Shown: positions 15,790 through 25,015 of the stretch, piece by piece
How the letters are laid out: each line of letters opens with the position of its first letter
Position numbering within the stretch: the first letter of the stretch is position 1
Assembly: GCF_001695625.1 (NCBI RefSeq)
Contig: NZ_MBPN01000008.1
Span: forward strand, 31,021-95,020
DNA from: Pseudomonas defluvii
GTDB lineage: Bacteria > Pseudomonadota > Gammaproteobacteria > Pseudomonadales > Pseudomonadaceae
Length of the DNA: 64,000 nucleotides
Direction: 5' to 3'
Notes under the pieces: generated by a model
Database searches by the model: none
Seen by the model: the letters and a program-made list of their open reading frames with translations, nothing else
What the model was told of the DNA's origin: nothing
Position numbers and translations under genes: made by a program

Positions 15790-16191
15790 TCAGCGACGAG
15801 GTGGAACCGAGCGGGTGCGACCGCTGCCGTCGATGGCAACGAAGACGAACACCGCTTCGGTGACCTTGCGCCATTCGCTGGACAGCGGATCGTCGCTCCA
15901 CACTTCGACCATCATCTGGATCGAGCTGCGGCCGATCTCCAGGGTCTGGGTATAGAAGGACAGTTGTGCGCCGACGGCGACAGGCACCAGGAAGGCCATG
16001 CGATCAATTGCGACGGTAGCCACGCGGCCTCCTGCAACACGGCTGGCCATGGCCGTGCCGGCGAGGTCCATCTGGGCGACCAGCCAGCCGCCATAGATAT
16101 CGCCGAAACCGTTGGTTTCACGTGGCAATGCAGTGATTTGCAGGGCCAGGTCGCCTTGCGGGATAGGATCTTCTTGTTCGAGTTCAATCAT
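15790..16191 (-). CDS. Acyl-CoA thioesterase, YciA-type hotdog protein
   Basis: A 133-residue hotdog-fold thioesterase that hydrolyses acyl-CoA to free acid and CoA. The core NGFGDIYGGWLVAQMDLAGTAMA (about residues 31-53) carries the conserved Asp/Gly pattern, followed by RVATVAIDRMAFLVPV and the WRKVTEAVFVFVAID strand. It probably forms trimers of dimers like its relatives. It is transcribed away from the following 362-base gap. Chain-length preference cannot be stated. Confidence 0.9.
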   Translation of the reverse strand: MIELEQEDPIPQGDLALQITALPRETNGFGDIYGGWLVAQMDLAGTAMASRVAGGRVATVAIDRMAFLVPVAVGAQLSFYTQTLEIGRSSIQMMVEVWSDDPLSSEWRKVTEAVFVFVAIDGSGRTRSVPPRR

Positions 16192-16553
16192 GCCGGGGTA
16201 GCCTCTGACCCGTGACGCTTCATTGGTTAGCGCAGTGTGGACGCCTCGACAAACGATTCAGCATACGCACGCTACGCTGCGTTCGCTTTAGCCAGGCGGC
16301 GAAAGGAAACTCTGCGAAACCGACTAAGTATATTCAGCGGCGCTTTCGCACAACATCCTCCATAAGGCGTAGCCTTTTCCTGCATGGGGCCAGTATATAG
16401 AGCCTCGCGTGCAGCGACGACCATACGGTCACCATTATCTGTCGTGAATGTGTACATCCTGTACGTTTTCAAGCAAATTGCCTCGGATCCAACATTTTTC
16501 CCTGGCTGCAACCAGCGCTGTTGCCGCTTTAACCATCAATAAGAGACGCGTCG
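16192..16553. other. 362-base region without a convincing gene
   Basis: This divergent region separates the thioesterase from the MFS transporter. It is less GC-rich than its surroundings around 16330-16480. A minus-strand open frame of 79 codons (16272-16511) is present but lacks a good ribosome-binding site and recognisable homology. GTACATCCTGTAC (16452-16464) is a short inverted repeat that could be an operator. A small RNA cannot be excluded. Confidence 0.5.
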
Positions 16554-17843
16554 ATGACCTCCGTGCCCACCAGTATCGCGCAGCCCTCGCGGCCGCTGAC
16601 TCGCAGTGACTACAAGACCTTGTCGCTTTCCGCCCTGGGTGGTGCGCTGGAGTTCTACGACTTCATTATCTTTGTGTTCTTCGCCAAAGTGGTCGGCCAC
16701 TTGTTCTTCCCCGCCGACATGCCTGAATGGCTGCGCCTGATGCAGACCTTCGGCATCTTTGCTGCCGGCTACCTGGCACGCCCACTGGGCGGTATCGTCA
16801 TGGCACACTTCGGTGACCTGTTGGGGCGCAAGAAGATGTTCACCCTGAGCATCTTCATGATGTCTGTGCCGACACTGATCATGGGCTTGCTCCCGACCTA
16901 CGCGCAGATTGGCATGTGGGCGCCGATCCTGCTGTTGTTGATGCGGGTGATCCAGGGCGCAGCCATCGGTGGCGAAGTCCCAGGCGCCTGGGTGTTCGTC
17001 TCCGAGCATGTCCCGGCACGCAATACCGGCTATGCCTGCGGCACCCTCACGGCGGGGCTGACCTCCGGCATTCTGCTCGGCTCGCTGGTGGCTACCCTGA
17101 TTAGCAGCCTCTACAGTGAGCAGGAACTGTCTGACTACGCTTGGCGGATTCCGTTCCTGCTGGGGGGTGTGTTTGGTCTGTTTTCGGTTTACCTGCGTCG
17201 CTGGTTGCACGAAACCCCGGTGTTCGCCGAGATGAAGGCGCGCCAGGCGTTGGCCGAAGAAGTGCCGCTGCGTGCGGTGCTGCGCGATCACCGCAGTGCC
17301 ATCATCCTGTCGATGTTGCTGACCTGGCTGCTGTCGGCGGGCATCATCGTGGTGATCCTGATGACCCCGACCGTGCTGGAGACGGTCTACGGTATTCCCA
17401 TGACCGTTGCGCTGCAGGCCAATAGCCTGGCCATTGTCCTGCTCAGCTTCGGCTGTGTCGCCGCCGGCATGCTCGCTGATCGCTTCGGTGCCGGGCGGGT
17501 GTTCGTGGTGGGCAGCCTGTGCCTGCTGGCCAGCTCATGGGCGTTTTATCACAGCCTGGCGACCCATCCCGAGTGGCTGTTTCCGATGTATGCACTGACC
17601 GGGTTGTGCGTCGGCATCGTCGGTGCAGTGCCTTATGTGATGGTACGGGCGTTTCCGCCTGTGGTGCGGTTCAGTGGCCTGTCCTTCTCCTACAACCTGG
17701 CGTACGCCATTTTTGGTGGCCTGACGCCGATGGTCGTGACCTATCTGCTCAAGCTCAGCCCCATGGGCCCGTCCTATTACGTGGCCGGTATTTGCACCAT
17801 TGGTCTGCTAGTGGGTTGCTATTTACTGGCAACGAAGCGCTGA
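16554..17843 (+). CDS. MFS transporter of the metabolite:H+ symporter type
   Basis: A 429-residue inner-membrane protein with about 12 membrane segments. LGGALEFYDFIIFVFFAKVVGHLFFP at residues 26-50 and the loop motif GDLLGRKKMF near residue 90 identify the MHS branch (ProP, ShiA, KgtP, citrate carriers). A second Rxx-D-RFGAGR loop follows TM8. Such carriers import dicarboxylates, betaine or shikimate with protons. The substrate here is unknown. It stands alone between a divergent thioesterase and pstS; its start follows AATAAGAGACG. Confidence 0.88.
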   Translation: MTSVPTSIAQPSRPLTRSDYKTLSLSALGGALEFYDFIIFVFFAKVVGHLFFPADMPEWLRLMQTFGIFAAGYLARPLGGIVMAHFGDLLGRKKMFTLSIFMMSVPTLIMGLLPTYAQIGMWAPILLLLMRVIQGAAIGGEVPGAWVFVSEHVPARNTGYACGTLTAGLTSGILLGSLVATLISSLYSEQELSDYAWRIPFLLGGVFGLFSVYLRRWLHETPVFAEMKARQALAEEVPLRAVLRDHRSAIILSMLLTWLLSAGIIVVILMTPTVLETVYGIPMTVALQANSLAIVLLSFGCVAAGMLADRFGAGRVFVVGSLCLLASSWAFYHSLATHPEWLFPMYALTGLCVGIVGAVPYVMVRAFPPVVRFSGLSFSYNLAYAIFGGLTPMVVTYLLKLSPMGPSYYVAGICTIGLLVGCYLLATKR

Positions 17844-17916
17844 AAGCGCTCTAGCCCAGCAGTCGTTACATTTTGAAAAGGCCTTCCTGCCTGAGCGGTG
17901 ATGGCCATTCATCTAA

Positions 17917-17945
17917 TTGTCATATTCACTTCATAGAGTGGTCAT
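17917..17945 (+). promoter_or_regulatory. Triple-repeat Pho box of pstS
   Basis: Three PhoB half-sites at 11-base periodicity: TTGTCAT (17917-17923), ACTTCAT (17928-17934) and TGGTCAT (17939-17945). A -10-like GATACT begins 10 bases later at 17956, and the pstS start is 61 bases beyond the box. This is a direct-repeat PhoB site replacing the -35. Confidence 0.9.
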
Positions 17946-18005
17946 ACGCCCTGCAGATACTGGGGCCCGATTCATCTCAACCCCAATTCCTGCTAGGAGC
18001 AAGGC

Positions 18006-19007
18006 ATGAAACTGAAGCGTTTGATGGCGGCCCTGACGTTTGCCGCCGCTGGCGTTGCCACCGCTAATGCGGTTGCCGCTGTTGACCCTGCTATTCCGAC
18101 TTACGTCAAAACCACTGGCGTGTCGGGCAACCTCTCCAGCGTCGGTTCCGATACCCTGGCCAACCTGATGACCCTGTGGGCTGAAGCCTACAAAAAAGAA
18201 TACCCGAACGTGAACATTCAGATTCAGGCTGCCGGTTCCTCCACCGCACCGCCTGCACTGACTGAAGGCACCGCTAACCTGGGCCCGATGAGCCGCAAGA
18301 TGAAGGACGTCGAGCTGCAGGCGTTCGAGCAGAAGTATGGCTACAAGCCAACCGCAATCCCGGTTGCTGTTGATGCCCTGGCTGTCTTCGTGCACAAGGA
18401 CAACCCGATCAAGGGTCTGACCATGGCTCAGGTCGATGCGATCTTCTCGTCGACTCGCCTGTGCGGTGGCAAGAACGATGTCAAAACCTGGGGTGACCTG
18501 GGTGTGACCGGCGACCTGGCCAACAAGCCGGTTCAGTTGTTCGGTCGTAACTCGGTGTCCGGCACCTACGGCTACTTCAAGGAAGAAGCCCTGTGCAAAG
18601 GCGACTTCAAGCCTAACGTCAACGAACAGCCAGGCTCGGCTTCGGTCGTGCAGTCGATCAGCAGCTCGCTGAACGGCATCGGTTACTCGGGCATTGGTTA
18701 CAAGACCGCCAGCGTGAAAACCGTGGCACTGGCCAAGAAGGAAGGCGGTGCCTTCGTTGAAGACAACGAAGCCAACGCACTGAACGGCACCTACCCGCTG
18801 TCGCGCTTCCTCTACGTTTACGTCAACAAGGCACCGAACAAGCCTCTGGCACCGCTGGAAGCCGAGTTCGTCAAGCTGGTCCTGTCGCAGGCCGGTCAGC
18901 AAGTCGTGGTGAAAGACGGCTACATCCCGCTGCCAGCCAAAGTGGCTGAAAAAGCGCTGGCCGACCTCGGTCTGAGCCAAGGCGCCAAGGGCGTCGCGCA
19001 GAACTGA
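18006..19007 (+). CDS. pstS: Phosphate ABC transporter periplasmic binding protein
   Basis: A 333-residue exported phosphate-binding protein. The signal peptide ends near residue 24 ([25 protein letters not shown]). [24 protein letters not shown] and [25 protein letters not shown] carry the phosphate-coordinating loops, and [14 protein letters not shown] the third. It delivers phosphate to PstC-PstA-PstB. The gene is preceded by a triple Pho box and followed by a terminator, so it is probably transcribed strongly on its own as well as with the rest of the locus. Confidence 0.97.
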   Translation: MKLKRLMAALTFAAAGVATANAVAAVDPAIPTYVKTTGVSGNLSSVGSDTLANLMTLWAEAYKKEYPNVNIQIQAAGSSTAPPALTEGTANLGPMSRKMKDVELQAFEQKYGYKPTAIPVAVDALAVFVHKDNPIKGLTMAQVDAIFSSTRLCGGKNDVKTWGDLGVTGDLANKPVQLFGRNSVSGTYGYFKEEALCKGDFKPNVNEQPGSASVVQSISSSLNGIGYSGIGYKTASVKTVALAKKEGGAFVEDNEANALNGTYPLSRFLYVYVNKAPNKPLAPLEAEFVKLVLSQAGQQVVVKDGYIPLPAKVAEKALADLGLSQGAKGVAQN

Positions 19008-19060
19008 GTGTGAACCTGGCAGGGTTCGGTATTGGCCGAATCCTGCTGCAAATTGCGAGT

Positions 19061-19096
19061 CCGCTGCCAGGACACCTGAGCGGCGGGCTTTTTTGC
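19061..19096 (+). terminator. Terminator after pstS
   Basis: CCGCT (19061-19065) pairs with AGCGG (19079-19083), enclosing a second stem CAGG-ACA-CCTG, and is followed by CGGGCTTTTTT. A further hairpin (GCAGGGTTCGG with CCGAATCCTGC) lies just upstream at 19019-19045. Both fall between the pstS stop and the Pho box of pstC. Confidence 0.75.
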
Positions 19097-19105
19097 GTCA
19101 CTGCA

Positions 19106-19123
19106 TTGTCATGTTTCTGTCAT
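19106..19123 (+). promoter_or_regulatory. Pho box of pstC
   Basis: TTGTCAT (19106-19112) and CTGTCAT (19117-19123) are 11 bases apart and match the PhoB consensus almost fully. A weak -10 TAGGGT (19134-19139) follows at 10 bases, which is the same geometry as at pstS and phoB. Confidence 0.88.
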
Positions 19124-19145
19124 ACGGGACCGCTAGGGTGTGCGC

Positions 19146-21434
19146 ATGAATGATCTGGCCAACTCCACAATGACCCAAAATTCTCCCCCCGTGCGGATTG
19201 ACTTCAATACGCCCGAATTGCAACGCAAGCGCCGTCTGCGCGCACTCAAGGATCGCCTGACCCGCTGGTATGTTCTGGTGGGCGGGTTGGCCGTGCTGGC
19301 CGCGATTACCTTGATCTTCTTCTACCTTGCGTACGTGGTCATGCCACTGTTCCAAGGTGCTGAACTGACCAGCAAGAAAGCGCTGACTCCAGCCTGGCTG
19401 CAACAGGATGCCGGCAAACCGCTGATGATCTCCCTGGAAGAGCAGAACCTTGTGGGGATGCGTGTTTCCGACAAAGGTCGAGTGCTGTTCTTCGACACCA
19501 AGACCGGTGACGAGCTGCAACACCTCGACCTGCCGTTGCCCGCCGATACCCAGGTAACTTCGATTGGTGTCGATCAGCCAGGCAACCCGCTGGTGGTGCT
19601 GGGCCTCTCCAATGGCCAGGCGCTGGCGTTCAGCCACAGCTACAAGATCACCTACCCGGACAACAAGAAAACCATCAGCCCAGCCATCGACTACCCCTAT
19701 GGGCAAACACCGTTCACCCTTGATGACGAAGGGCGTCCGCTGGAACACGTGAGCCTGAACGTCAATGGCGACACGCTGGTGGTAGCAGGTTCGACCGGTT
19801 CACACCTGCAGGTGCTTTCGCTGGCCCGTGAAGAAAACATGATGACCGGTGAAGTCACCAGTGAGCAGAGCCGTATCGACCTGCCGCAGATGACCGAACC
19901 GGTGAAGGCCATCTTCATCGACCCACGCCAGCAGTGGCTGTACGTGCTGAACGGTCGTGCTCAGGCGGACGTCTTCAGCCTGCGCGAAAAGAGCCTCAAC
20001 GGTCGTTACAAACTGCTCGACGACGGCAATGCCGAAGTCACTGCCAGCACTCAGTTGGTGGGTGGTATCTCGCTGATCATTGGTGACTCCAAAGGCGGTC
20101 TGAGCCAGTGGTTCATGGCCCGCGACCCTGATGGCGAGCAACGCTTCAAACGTATTCGCGACTTCAAGATGGGCACCGCCCCGGTGGTACAGATCGACGC
20201 CGAAGAGCGCCGCAAGGGCTTTGTCGCCCTGGACGCCAGTGGCAAGCTGGGTGTGTTCCACAGCACCGCCCACCGTACCCTGTTGATCGAGCCGGTCGCT
20301 GAAGGCGCGGGCATCCTGGCGCTGTCGCCACGTGCCAACCGGATCATCATCGAAGAAGGCAGCAAATTGCTGCCAGTGAGCCTGCGCAACCCGCACCCGG
20401 AAGTGTCCTGGAGCGCGCTGTGGAGCAAGGTCTGGTACGAGAACTATGACGAGCCGAAGTACGTCTGGCAGTCCACCGCGTCCAACACCGACTTCGAGCC
20501 CAAGCTGAGCCTGTCGCCACTGACCTTCGGTACCTTGAAGGCGGCTTTCTACGCCATGATCCTGGCAGCGCCGCTGGCGATTGCTGCAGCGGTCTATACC
20601 GCTTACTTCATGGCGCCCGGCATGCGTCGCAAGGTCAAGCCGGTGATCGAACTGATGGAGGCGATGCCGACGGTCATTCTCGGTTTCTTCGCCGGTCTGT
20701 TCCTTGCGCCTTACCTGGAAGGCCATCTGCCGGGTGTATTCAGCCTGTTGCTGCTGACACCGATTGGCATTCTGGTCGCCGGTTTTGCCTGGACTCGTCT
20801 GCCGGAGTCGATCCGCCTGCGAGTGCCGGATGGCTGGGAGAGCGCGATCCTGATTCCGGTGATCCTCCTGACCGGTTGGTTTGCCCTGTACATGAGCCCG
20901 TTCCTTGAAACCTGGTTCTTCGGCGGTGACATGCGCCTGTGGATCACCAATGACCTGGGCATCACCTACGACCAGCGCAACGCCCTGGTAGTCGGCCTGG
21001 CCATGGGCTTCGCGGTTATCCCGAACATCTACTCGATTGCCGAAGACGCCGTGTTCAGCGTGCCACGCAGCCTGACCCTGGGCTCCTTGGCTCTGGGCGC
21101 CACGCCATGGCAGACCCTGACCCGTGTGGTCATCCTGACCGCCAGCCCGGGGATCTTCTCGGCGCTGATGATCGGTATGGGCCGTGCGGTCGGTGAAACC
21201 ATGATCGTGCTGATGGCCACGGGTAACACCCCGGTCATGGAGCTGAACCTGTTTGAAGGTATGCGCACCCTGGCGGCCAACGTCGCGGTGGAGATGCCGG
21301 AATCGGAAGTCGGTGGCAGCCATTACCGCGTGCTGTTCCTCGCCGCGCTGGTACTGCTGATGTTCACCTTCGTGATGAACACCTTGGCCGAGCTGATTCG
21401 CCAGCGTCTGCGCAAGAAATACTCGTCGCTTTGA
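19146..21434 (+). CDS. pstC: Phosphate ABC transporter permease PstC, long form
   Basis: A 762-residue inner-membrane permease, more than twice the length of E. coli PstC (about 320). Residues about 40-62 form a first membrane segment; about 70-440 form a large periplasmic domain of beta-type repeats (for example VTSIGVDQPGNPLVVLGLSNG); the C-terminal 300 residues carry the permease with AAPLAIAAAVYTAYF, ELMEAMPTVILGFFAG and the EAA loop SLALGATPWQTLTRVVI. Together with PstA it forms the phosphate channel. The ATG at 19146 was chosen over the GTG at 19140; the ATG at 19170 is also possible because the likely transcription start falls near 19146. Confidence 0.93.
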   Translation: MNDLANSTMTQNSPPVRIDFNTPELQRKRRLRALKDRLTRWYVLVGGLAVLAAITLIFFYLAYVVMPLFQGAELTSKKALTPAWLQQDAGKPLMISLEEQNLVGMRVSDKGRVLFFDTKTGDELQHLDLPLPADTQVTSIGVDQPGNPLVVLGLSNGQALAFSHSYKITYPDNKKTISPAIDYPYGQTPFTLDDEGRPLEHVSLNVNGDTLVVAGSTGSHLQVLSLAREENMMTGEVTSEQSRIDLPQMTEPVKAIFIDPRQQWLYVLNGRAQADVFSLREKSLNGRYKLLDDGNAEVTASTQLVGGISLIIGDSKGGLSQWFMARDPDGEQRFKRIRDFKMGTAPVVQIDAEERRKGFVALDASGKLGVFHSTAHRTLLIEPVAEGAGILALSPRANRIIIEEGSKLLPVSLRNPHPEVSWSALWSKVWYENYDEPKYVWQSTASNTDFEPKLSLSPLTFGTLKAAFYAMILAAPLAIAAAVYTAYFMAPGMRRKVKPVIELMEAMPTVILGFFAGLFLAPYLEGHLPGVFSLLLLTPIGILVAGFAWTRLPESIRLRVPDGWESAILIPVILLTGWFALYMSPFLETWFFGGDMRLWITNDLGITYDQRNALVVGLAMGFAVIPNIYSIAEDAVFSVPRSLTLGSLALGATPWQTLTRVVILTASPGIFSALMIGMGRAVGETMIVLMATGNTPVMELNLFEGMRTLAANVAVEMPESEVGGSHYRVLFLAALVLLMFTFVMNTLAELIRQRLRKKYSSL

Positions 21435-21451
21435 TAGGAAGGTAGAGATCC

Positions 21452-23122
21452 GTGAAAAAGGATTCCCTCAAAAGCTGGTTCAAGAGCGGCGCCCCTGGCG
21501 TCTGGATCAGCGGTGGCGCCGTGTCCATCGCGGTAATCATGACGATCGGCCTGTTGTCGGTGATCGCCGTGCGTGGCCTGGGTCACTTCTGGCCTGCTGA
21601 TTTGGTTCAGACCACCTATAACGTGCCGGGCCAAGCCAGTCACATCGTTGTCGGCGAAGTGGTGCAAAAGGAAGAAGTACCCCGTGCACGTCTGAAGGGG
21701 GCCGGTTTGCCGGTGCCCGATGAAGGCCCGGAGTTCATGACCCGCGAGCTGATCAAGGTCGGTAACCGCGACCTTAACGGCACGGACTTTACCTGGGTGG
21801 TGGGCGAGTGGCTGACTGAGCAAACCACGCCGGTTGATCTGATTGCCCTTGAGCGTCGCGAGTGGGGCAACTTCTACGGCTACCTGGTCAGTGTCAAGGA
21901 GGACGGCAAGGTCGTCGCCGAAGGCCAGGCCGCCTGGAATGAACTGCAGGCACGCCTCAAGCGCGCCGATCAGTTGGCTGGCGAACTGCAGAAGCTCGAA
22001 AAAAAGGACATTGGTGCGATCAACTACGGTCTTGAGCGCCTGCGTCTGCATAGCCGTAAGCTGGAGCTCGACGGCAAGCTCGATGCTGCTGCGCAAGCGG
22101 ATATCGAGAGTGAGCGTGCCGAGCTGAACAACCGCTACAAGGCCGTTGAGGACCGCCTCGGCAGCCTGCACCAGGCATTCGCCCGCGACAGCCTGGTGGC
22201 TCGCGATGCGAATGGCCGGGAAGTCGAGATCAACCTGAGCAAGGTGGTTCACGCTTACCAGCCAAACGCCATGGGCACGCTGACCAAGCTGGGCGTTTAT
22301 TTCAGCAAGGTCTGGGAGTTCCTCAGCGACGATCCACGTGAAGCGAACACCGAGGGCGGGATCTTCCCGGCGATCTTCGGTACCGTGATGATGACCCTGA
22401 TCATGGCCGTGATCGTCACGCCGTTCGGCGTACTGGCGGCGGTGTACCTGCGTGAATATGCACGTCAGGGCCCGGTCACGCGCTTGATCCGTATTGCGGT
22501 GAACAACCTGGCGGGTGTTCCGGCCATCGTTTACGGCGTGTTCGGCCTTGGCTTCTTCGTCTACGTGCTGGGCGGCTCGCTCGATCGGCTGTTTTTCCCC
22601 GAAGCGCTGCCGGCGCCGACCCTGGGTACTCCAGGCTTGCTCTGGGCTTCGTTGACACTGGCCTTGCTGGCAGTACCGGTGGTGATCGTCGCCACCGAAG
22701 AAGGCCTGGCGCGTATCCCGCGTACCGTGCGTGAGGGCTCGTTGGCCCTCGGTGCGACCAAGGCCGAAACGCTGTGGAAAATCGTTCTGCCAATGGCCAG
22801 CCCGGCGATGATGACCGGCATGATCCTGGCCGTTGCGCGTGCCGCCGGTGAGGTGGCGCCGCTGATGCTGGTAGGTGTGGTGAAACTGGCGCCGTCGTTG
22901 CCAGTGGACGGTAACTACCCGTACCTGCACCTGGACCAGAAAATCATGCACCTGGGCTTCCACATCTATGACGTGGGCTTCCAGAGCCCGAACGTCGAGG
23001 CTGCGCGGCCGCTGGTGTACGCCACCGCCCTGTTGCTGGTGCTGGTGATCGCCACCCTCAACCTTTCGGCGGTGTGGATCCGTAACCACCTGCGCGAGAA
23101 GTACAAGGCGCTGGACAGCTGA
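21452..23122 (+). CDS. pstA: Phosphate ABC transporter permease PstA, long form
   Basis: A 556-residue permease starting with GTG at 21452 after GGAAGGTAGAGA. Residues about 17-40 span the membrane. A periplasmic, partly coiled-coil insert follows (about 45-290, with ELQARLKRADQLAGELQKLEKKD and ERAELNNRYKAVEDRL). The permease domain holds GGIFPAIFGTVMMTLIMAVIVTPFGVLAAVYLREYA and the loop SLALGATKAETLWKIVLP. E. coli PstA is about 296 residues, so the N-terminal half is an extension. It is co-transcribed with pstC, 17 bases downstream. Confidence 0.94.
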   Translation: MKKDSLKSWFKSGAPGVWISGGAVSIAVIMTIGLLSVIAVRGLGHFWPADLVQTTYNVPGQASHIVVGEVVQKEEVPRARLKGAGLPVPDEGPEFMTRELIKVGNRDLNGTDFTWVVGEWLTEQTTPVDLIALERREWGNFYGYLVSVKEDGKVVAEGQAAWNELQARLKRADQLAGELQKLEKKDIGAINYGLERLRLHSRKLELDGKLDAAAQADIESERAELNNRYKAVEDRLGSLHQAFARDSLVARDANGREVEINLSKVVHAYQPNAMGTLTKLGVYFSKVWEFLSDDPREANTEGGIFPAIFGTVMMTLIMAVIVTPFGVLAAVYLREYARQGPVTRLIRIAVNNLAGVPAIVYGVFGLGFFVYVLGGSLDRLFFPEALPAPTLGTPGLLWASLTLALLAVPVVIVATEEGLARIPRTVREGSLALGATKAETLWKIVLPMASPAMMTGMILAVARAAGEVAPLMLVGVVKLAPSLPVDGNYPYLHLDQKIMHLGFHIYDVGFQSPNVEAARPLVYATALLLVLVIATLNLSAVWIRNHLREKYKALDS

Positions 23123-23147
23123 TCGACAGTCCCCTGAATTGCAAGTG

Positions 23148-23166
23148 CCGCCCGGTCGCCGGGCGG
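23148..23166 (+). other. GC-rich hairpin between pstA and pstB
   Basis: CCGCCCGG (23148-23155) pairs with CCGGGCGG (23159-23166) over a 3-base loop, with no T tract after it. It lies in the 82-base pstA-pstB gap and is better explained as an mRNA stability or processing element than a terminator. Confidence 0.55.
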
Positions 23167-23204
23167 TTCGATGAAACGAAATTGATAGCGTATGGAGTCT
23201 AACC

Positions 23205-24038
23205 ATGCAGCATGAATCCCACGCCCACGGCATCGATATGTCGGCCCTGGGTCGCGACAAGCAGAGCCTGCGCCTGGCGGAAGAAACCGTTGCCATCGAA
23301 GTGCCGGGTTTGAGCCTGTACTACGGCGAGAAGCAGGCACTGTTTGACGTCAGCATGAATATTCCCAAGCAGCGCGTTACTGCCTTCATCGGCCCGTCCG
23401 GTTGCGGCAAGTCGACCCTGCTGCGAACCTTCAACCGGATGAACGATCTGGTCGACGGTTGCCGTGTCGAAGGCGCGATCAACCTGTATGGCAACAACAT
23501 CTACCGCAAGGGCGAGGATGTCGCCGAGCTGCGTCGTCGCGTCGGCATGGTGTTCCAGAAGCCGAACCCGTTCCCCAAGACCATCTATGAGAACGTGGTC
23601 TACGGCCTGCGTATTCAGGGCATCAACAAGAAGCGTGTGCTCGACGAGGCCGTTGAGTGGGCGCTCAAGGGCGCGGCACTGTGGGATGAGGTCAAGGATC
23701 GCCTGCATGAGTCGGCGCTGGGTTTGTCCGGTGGTCAGCAGCAGCGTCTGGTGATTGCCCGTACCATCGCCGTTGAGCCGGAAGTCTTGCTGCTTGACGA
23801 ACCGTGTTCGGCACTCGACCCGATCTCCACGCTGAAGGTCGAAGAGCTGATCTACGAACTGAAATCCAAGTACACCATCGTCATCGTCACCCACAACATG
23901 CAACAGGCTGCACGGGTATCGGACTACACCGCGTTCATGTACATGGGCAAACTGGTCGAGTTTGGTGATACCGACACCCTGTTCACCAACCCGGCGAAGA
24001 AACAGACCGAAGACTACATCACCGGTCGCTATGGCTAG
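23205..24038 (+). CDS. pstB: Phosphate ABC transporter ATP-binding protein
   Basis: A 277-residue ATPase that powers the PstC-PstA channel from the cytoplasmic face. Walker A is GPSGCGKST (about residue 66), the Q loop is [16 protein letters not shown], the ABC signature is [15 protein letters not shown] and Walker B is [14 protein letters not shown]. The N-terminal 30 residues are an extension common in Pseudomonas PstB. GGAG precedes the ATG by 8 bases. It is followed by phoU after 56 bases. Confidence 0.97.
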   Translation: MQHESHAHGIDMSALGRDKQSLRLAEETVAIEVPGLSLYYGEKQALFDVSMNIPKQRVTAFIGPSGCGKSTLLRTFNRMNDLVDGCRVEGAINLYGNNIYRKGEDVAELRRRVGMVFQKPNPFPKTIYENVVYGLRIQGINKKRVLDEAVEWALKGAALWDEVKDRLHESALGLSGGQQQRLVIARTIAVEPEVLLLDEPCSALDPISTLKVEELIYELKSKYTIVIVTHNMQQAARVSDYTAFMYMGKLVEFGDTDTLFTNPAKKQTEDYITGRYG

Positions 24039-24094
24039 GGCTCAGCGCCTGAACGCCGCCTGACCGTATTCACCGGATGCCCCAAGGATTCTCC

Positions 24095-24853
24095 ATGATC
24101 GATAAAGACAGCCTTACCCATCACATCTCCCAGCAGTTCAACGCCGAGCTTGAAGAAGTGCGCAGCCACCTCCTGGCGATGGGTGGCCTGGTCGAGAAAC
24201 AGGTCAACGACGCGGTGACCGCGCTGATCGAGGCCGACTCGGGCCTTGCCCAGCAGGTGCGTGAGGTGGACGAGCAGATCAACCAGATGGAACGCAACAT
24301 CGACGAAGAGTGCGTACGCATTCTGGCCCGTCGACAGCCGGCTGCCTCCGACCTGCGTTTGATCATCAGCATTTCCAAGTCGGTGATTGACCTGGAGCGC
24401 ATTGGTGACGAATCGACCAAGATCGCCCGTCGAGCCATCCAGCTGTGCGAAGAGGGCGAGTCGCCACGCGGTTATGTCGAAGTCCGTCACATTGGCGACC
24501 AGGTGCGTAACATGGTTCGTGATGCGCTGGACGCTTTCGCCCGCTTCGACGCCGACCTGGCGTTGTCGGTGGCCCAGTACGACAAGACCATCGACCGTGA
24601 GTACAAAACGGCGCTGCGCGAGCTGGTGACCTACATGATGGAAGACCCGCGTTCTATTTCGCGGGTATTGAGCGTGATCTGGGCGTTGCGCTCGCTCGAG
24701 CGTATCGGTGACCACGCACGCAACATCGCCGAGCTGGTGATTTATCTGGTGCGCGGCACCGACGTTCGCCATCTGGGCTTGGCAAGGATGAAAGAAGAGG
24801 TTCAGGGCGGCGCCGAAAAGGCTAATGTTCCCGGCAAATCGGACGATAAGTAA
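24095..24853 (+). CDS. phoU: Phosphate signalling protein PhoU
   Basis: A 252-residue all-helical protein that links the Pst transporter to PhoR and restrains the Pho response when phosphate is plentiful. Two copies of the PhoU helix bundle are visible, with the metal-binding patterns RISIS-type helix SKSVIDLERIGDESTKIAR (about residue 95) and ALRSLERIGDHARNIAE (about 205). I chose the ATG at 24095, with AAGGA 7 bases before it, over the ATG at 24077. A strong terminator follows. Confidence 0.96.
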   Translation: MIDKDSLTHHISQQFNAELEEVRSHLLAMGGLVEKQVNDAVTALIEADSGLAQQVREVDEQINQMERNIDEECVRILARRQPAASDLRLIISISKSVIDLERIGDESTKIARRAIQLCEEGESPRGYVEVRHIGDQVRNMVRDALDAFARFDADLALSVAQYDKTIDREYKTALRELVTYMMEDPRSISRVLSVIWALRSLERIGDHARNIAELVIYLVRGTDVRHLGLARMKEEVQGGAEKANVPGKSDDK

Positions 24854-24871
24854 GACTGCCCCGAGAATGAA

Positions 24872-24895
24872 CGCCCGGCCTTGGCCGGGCGTTTT
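24872..24895 (+). terminator. Terminator of the pst-phoU locus
   Basis: CGCCCGGCC (24872-24880) and GGCCGGGCG (24883-24891) form a perfect 9-bp stem with a TT loop, followed by TTTTCGTTT. It begins 19 bases after the phoU stop. Confidence 0.9.
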
Positions 24896-25015
24896 CGTTT
24901 GCGGTCGAGCAAGTGAGGTGGCACCCCGCGAACGCAAGAGAGTCCCGGCGTGACCCGTTTTTGGCAGATGGCCATCAGTCAGCGTTATGCTAGCCGGGGT
25001 TGAAAAGGAGTGGCG

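Noticed and set aside
16272..16511. A 79-codon minus-strand open frame in the 362-base gap
   Set aside because: No suitable ribosome-binding site before any of its ATGs and no familiar motif; kept only as part of the gap description.
21323..23296. A 657-codon minus-strand open frame opposite pstA
   Set aside because: Antisense shadow of pstA; the composition (rich in His, Gln, Arg) is typical of such frames.
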